Below, in pieces: positions 22,465 through 24,182 of a DNA stretch of 24,182 bases; within the stretch, counting starts at the first letter, position 1, and every line of letters begins with the position of its first letter. The stretch covers positions 1-24,182 of IMG/VR virus record IMGVR_UViG_3300017757_000154. The stretch is one strand, 5' to 3'. Source of the DNA: a virus. The position numbers and the translations under genes were made by a program. The notes below the pieces were generated by a model. The model had not been told where the DNA came from and searched no databases. It saw only the letters and a list, made by a program, of their open reading frames with translations.

Positions 22465-24182
22465 ATGGCAAAAAAACTCATCGCAACTGGTTATACGATT
22501 AATGCAGCACAGAACCAGATTACTGTTCCTGGCATTATTCAACCAGTAAGGTTGCTATTAATAACAGATATTAATAACAATACAATTTTATATAACTTCG
22601 CAGATCCAGCAACAGGTTTAGCCAATTTTGCTTACAACTATACTGCGGATACCACGACTTTCACTACTACACTTGACTTGAGTGCTAATGGTGTCGAAAA
22701 CTCACACGGATTACAGATATTCTATGAAACAGACTTTTCTAGACAAGGGTTTGAAGAAGCGATGCTTGACCCTGTTAATAAGTTGCGTGTTTCAAACCCA
22801 GAGAACTTAATTGATACTGACTTTGAGTATGGTCTTCAATCTTCTAAATGGGAAACTCTACAAACAGTTTTAAATATTCCTACAATTTATTCACAAGCAG
22901 GTGATGTACCTCTTGAGCAATTAAGTTCAATTACAACTACTGCTAACTCTAAGCAAGTTAAAGTGACCACTACTGCCAACTCTGGTTTATCACTAGGGGA
23001 TCCAGTTCTAGTACAAGGTACGACACTAAATGCTGCAGATGGTTTCTTCTTAGTGTCTGGTTTAACTTCACAATTAGAATTCTTTTATGAAATGGATAAT
23101 GCTGCAGAATCTACTGCAACTATTTCAGGTTCATATACTTCAGTTATCCCTGCTAAATTCTTTGAGGGATCTAACTTAAATATAGATTTAACAAGTACTG
23201 CGATTGAAACTGATGGAGCAAACCCATCTATAATGACAGTGACTACTGCTCAAACTCATGGACTTAAAGCTGGTACAAGAGTTTATTTAAGACAAACAGT
23301 TGGTCCGAAAAATTTAAGAATCGCTGACCCAACTGCTAATGGTGGAAACGCACCTGATGGCGCACCATGGGTTGATACTCGTGCTACAATTACAACAACT
23401 ACTACTGTAGATGCTACTACTGCTATCGGTGGTGGTGGTGCTCAAGAATTCCCTGTTGTCACTTGGGACTGGGAAGGTACATATAACTTGTATCTTGCTG
23501 CTTCAATGATTAATACAGGGTCAGATAGAATTACATGGACAAACCATGGATTTACTGATAATGCTTCACTAATATTTCAAACACAAATTAGAGGTCAAAC
23601 GAATGGTGGTTTAGTAGATGGTACAGTTTACTATGTAAATGTTGTTGACGCAAACACAATCGAATTATATTCTGACTATGGTACTCTTGGTTCAAGAATG
23701 AATTTAACTTCTTTTGATTTCACTAGAGGTCATCCTAGATTAACACTGGTATATAAAATCGAAGGAAATAATGGTACGCAAAGATTTACTGCTTTCTATA
23801 AAAGAAACCTAGTGACTGGTAGAGCTTTCCAAAACGCACAGGCAACTCAGAATACTACTAATACACAATCATTTAACTTTAGTATTACAACTTCAGGTTA
23901 TACACCTATTAAAGCGACACTTACAAGAATCGCTTATGCTGGAAACTTAAACGATAGTGACGAAACAGTTGCTGTATCAATACAAGCTAGAAACTATCTA
24001 GGACTTGGATCTAATAACTATGGTGTCACTGTTGGTGGTGTTGGTTCTTCAAACGGAAACCTTTACCCTAACGCAGATGTGACTCGTTGTATTTATCAAC
24101 AAGGTTCTAACTTCTACTTAACAACTTCATATACTCCAACTTCTTCAGTTATTGAAACTGATACAGCTGGTTCTGTGACTAC
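22465..24182 (+). CDS. Large virion structural protein, 5' part (572 codons seen)
   Basis: ATG 22465, with AGGAAA at 22454-22459, opens a frame that has no stop before the end of the window. It begins MAKKLIATGYTINAAQNQIT, and residues about 111-135 carry NPENLIDTDFEYGLQSSKWE, a segment I recognise as conserved in large structural proteins of marine T4-like phages. It is followed by beta modules centred on HGL/NHGF turns (near residues 260 and 360) with GT.VY..... and ANTIELY strands. Such proteins are Thr/Ser/Asn-rich, repetitive and virion-located. It is probably a fibre or tail-tube-exterior component; length and C-terminal domain are outside the view. Confidence 0.78.
   Translation, partial: MAKKLIATGYTINAAQNQITVPGIIQPVRLLLITDINNNTILYNFADPATGLANFAYNYTADTTTFTTTLDLSANGVENSHGLQIFYETDFSRQGFEEAMLDPVNKLRVSNPENLIDTDFEYGLQSSKWETLQTVLNIPTIYSQAGDVPLEQLSSITTTANSKQVKVTTTANSGLSLGDPVLVQGTTLNAADGFFLVSGLTSQLEFFYEMDNAAESTATISGSYTSVIPAKFFEGSNLNIDLTSTAIETDGANPSIMTVTTAQTHGLKAGTRVYLRQTVGPKNLRIADPTANGGNAPDGAPWVDTRATITTTTTVDATTAIGGGGAQEFPVVTWDWEGTYNLYLAASMINTGSDRITWTNHGFTDNASLIFQTQIRGQTNGGLVDGTVYYVNVVDANTIELYSDYGTLGSRMNLTSFDFTRGHPRLTLVYKIEGNNGTQRFTAFYKRNLVTGRAFQNAQATQNTTNTQSFNFSITTSGYTPIKATLTRIAYAGNLNDSDETVAVSIQARNYLGLGSNNYGVTVGGVGSSNGNLYPNADVTRCIYQQGSNFYLTTSYTPTSSVIETDTAGSVT

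Noticed and set aside
1-24182. tRNA genes, CRISPR arrays, insertion sequences or attachment sites
   Set aside because: I saw no cloverleaf, no regularly spaced repeats, no transposase and no inverted-repeat-bounded element; coding is nearly continuous.

Overview
The window is a late structural block from the genome of a T4-like marine myovirus, of the kind that infects Prochlorococcus/Synechococcus or SAR11 (Pelagibacter). The reasons are the gene order (tail hub, PAAR spike, gp25, gp6, a large wedge protein, gp8, a giant DUF4815 protein, then fibre genes), the recognisable baseplate wedge families, and the strong AT bias of most of the sequence. All genes lie on the + strand, almost touching. 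Host assignment is inference: nothing here separates a low-GC cyanobacterium from Pelagibacter.

Region 1 (1-2164) begins inside a tail hub (gp5-position) protein whose C-terminus is an M15-type peptidase domain. It is followed by accessory genes: a possible 37-residue ORF, a P-loop kinase, a cytidylyltransferase-like protein with HxGH and ISATKIR motifs, and two small unknown proteins. The kinase and nucleotidyltransferase look like two halves of one ancestral bifunctional protein separated by a frame change. This region is clearly richer in G+C than the rest; 60-base lines that I counted run about 50-55%, against 32-35% further on.

Region 2 (2143-11097) is the baseplate: a PAAR tip protein extended to 797 residues with Calx-beta-like and unrecognised C-terminal domains, gp25, a 52-residue highly basic protein, gp6, an 891-residue wedge protein in the gp7 position, and gp8.

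Region 3 (11150-18427) is one 2425-residue DUF4815 protein, probably the wedge/fibre connector that attaches the fibre network to the baseplate.

Region 4 (18436-24182) holds fibre and decoration genes: a coiled-coil small protein, two small proteins with similar hydrophobic C-termini, a 107-residue virion-type beta protein, a 749-residue tail fibre, a 234-residue protein of unknown function, and the first 572 codons of a large structural protein that runs off the window.

Together the genes would build the lower part of a contractile tail: a central spike (hub + PAAR), the wedges around it (gp25, gp6, the 891-residue protein, gp8), and the fibre network (DUF4815 protein, fibre and small accessory proteins). 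Several of these proteins share short beta modules, suggesting domain shuffling inside the module. No tRNA, rRNA, CRISPR array, insertion sequence or convincing factor-independent terminator was seen, and no stretch over 300 bases lacks a gene.
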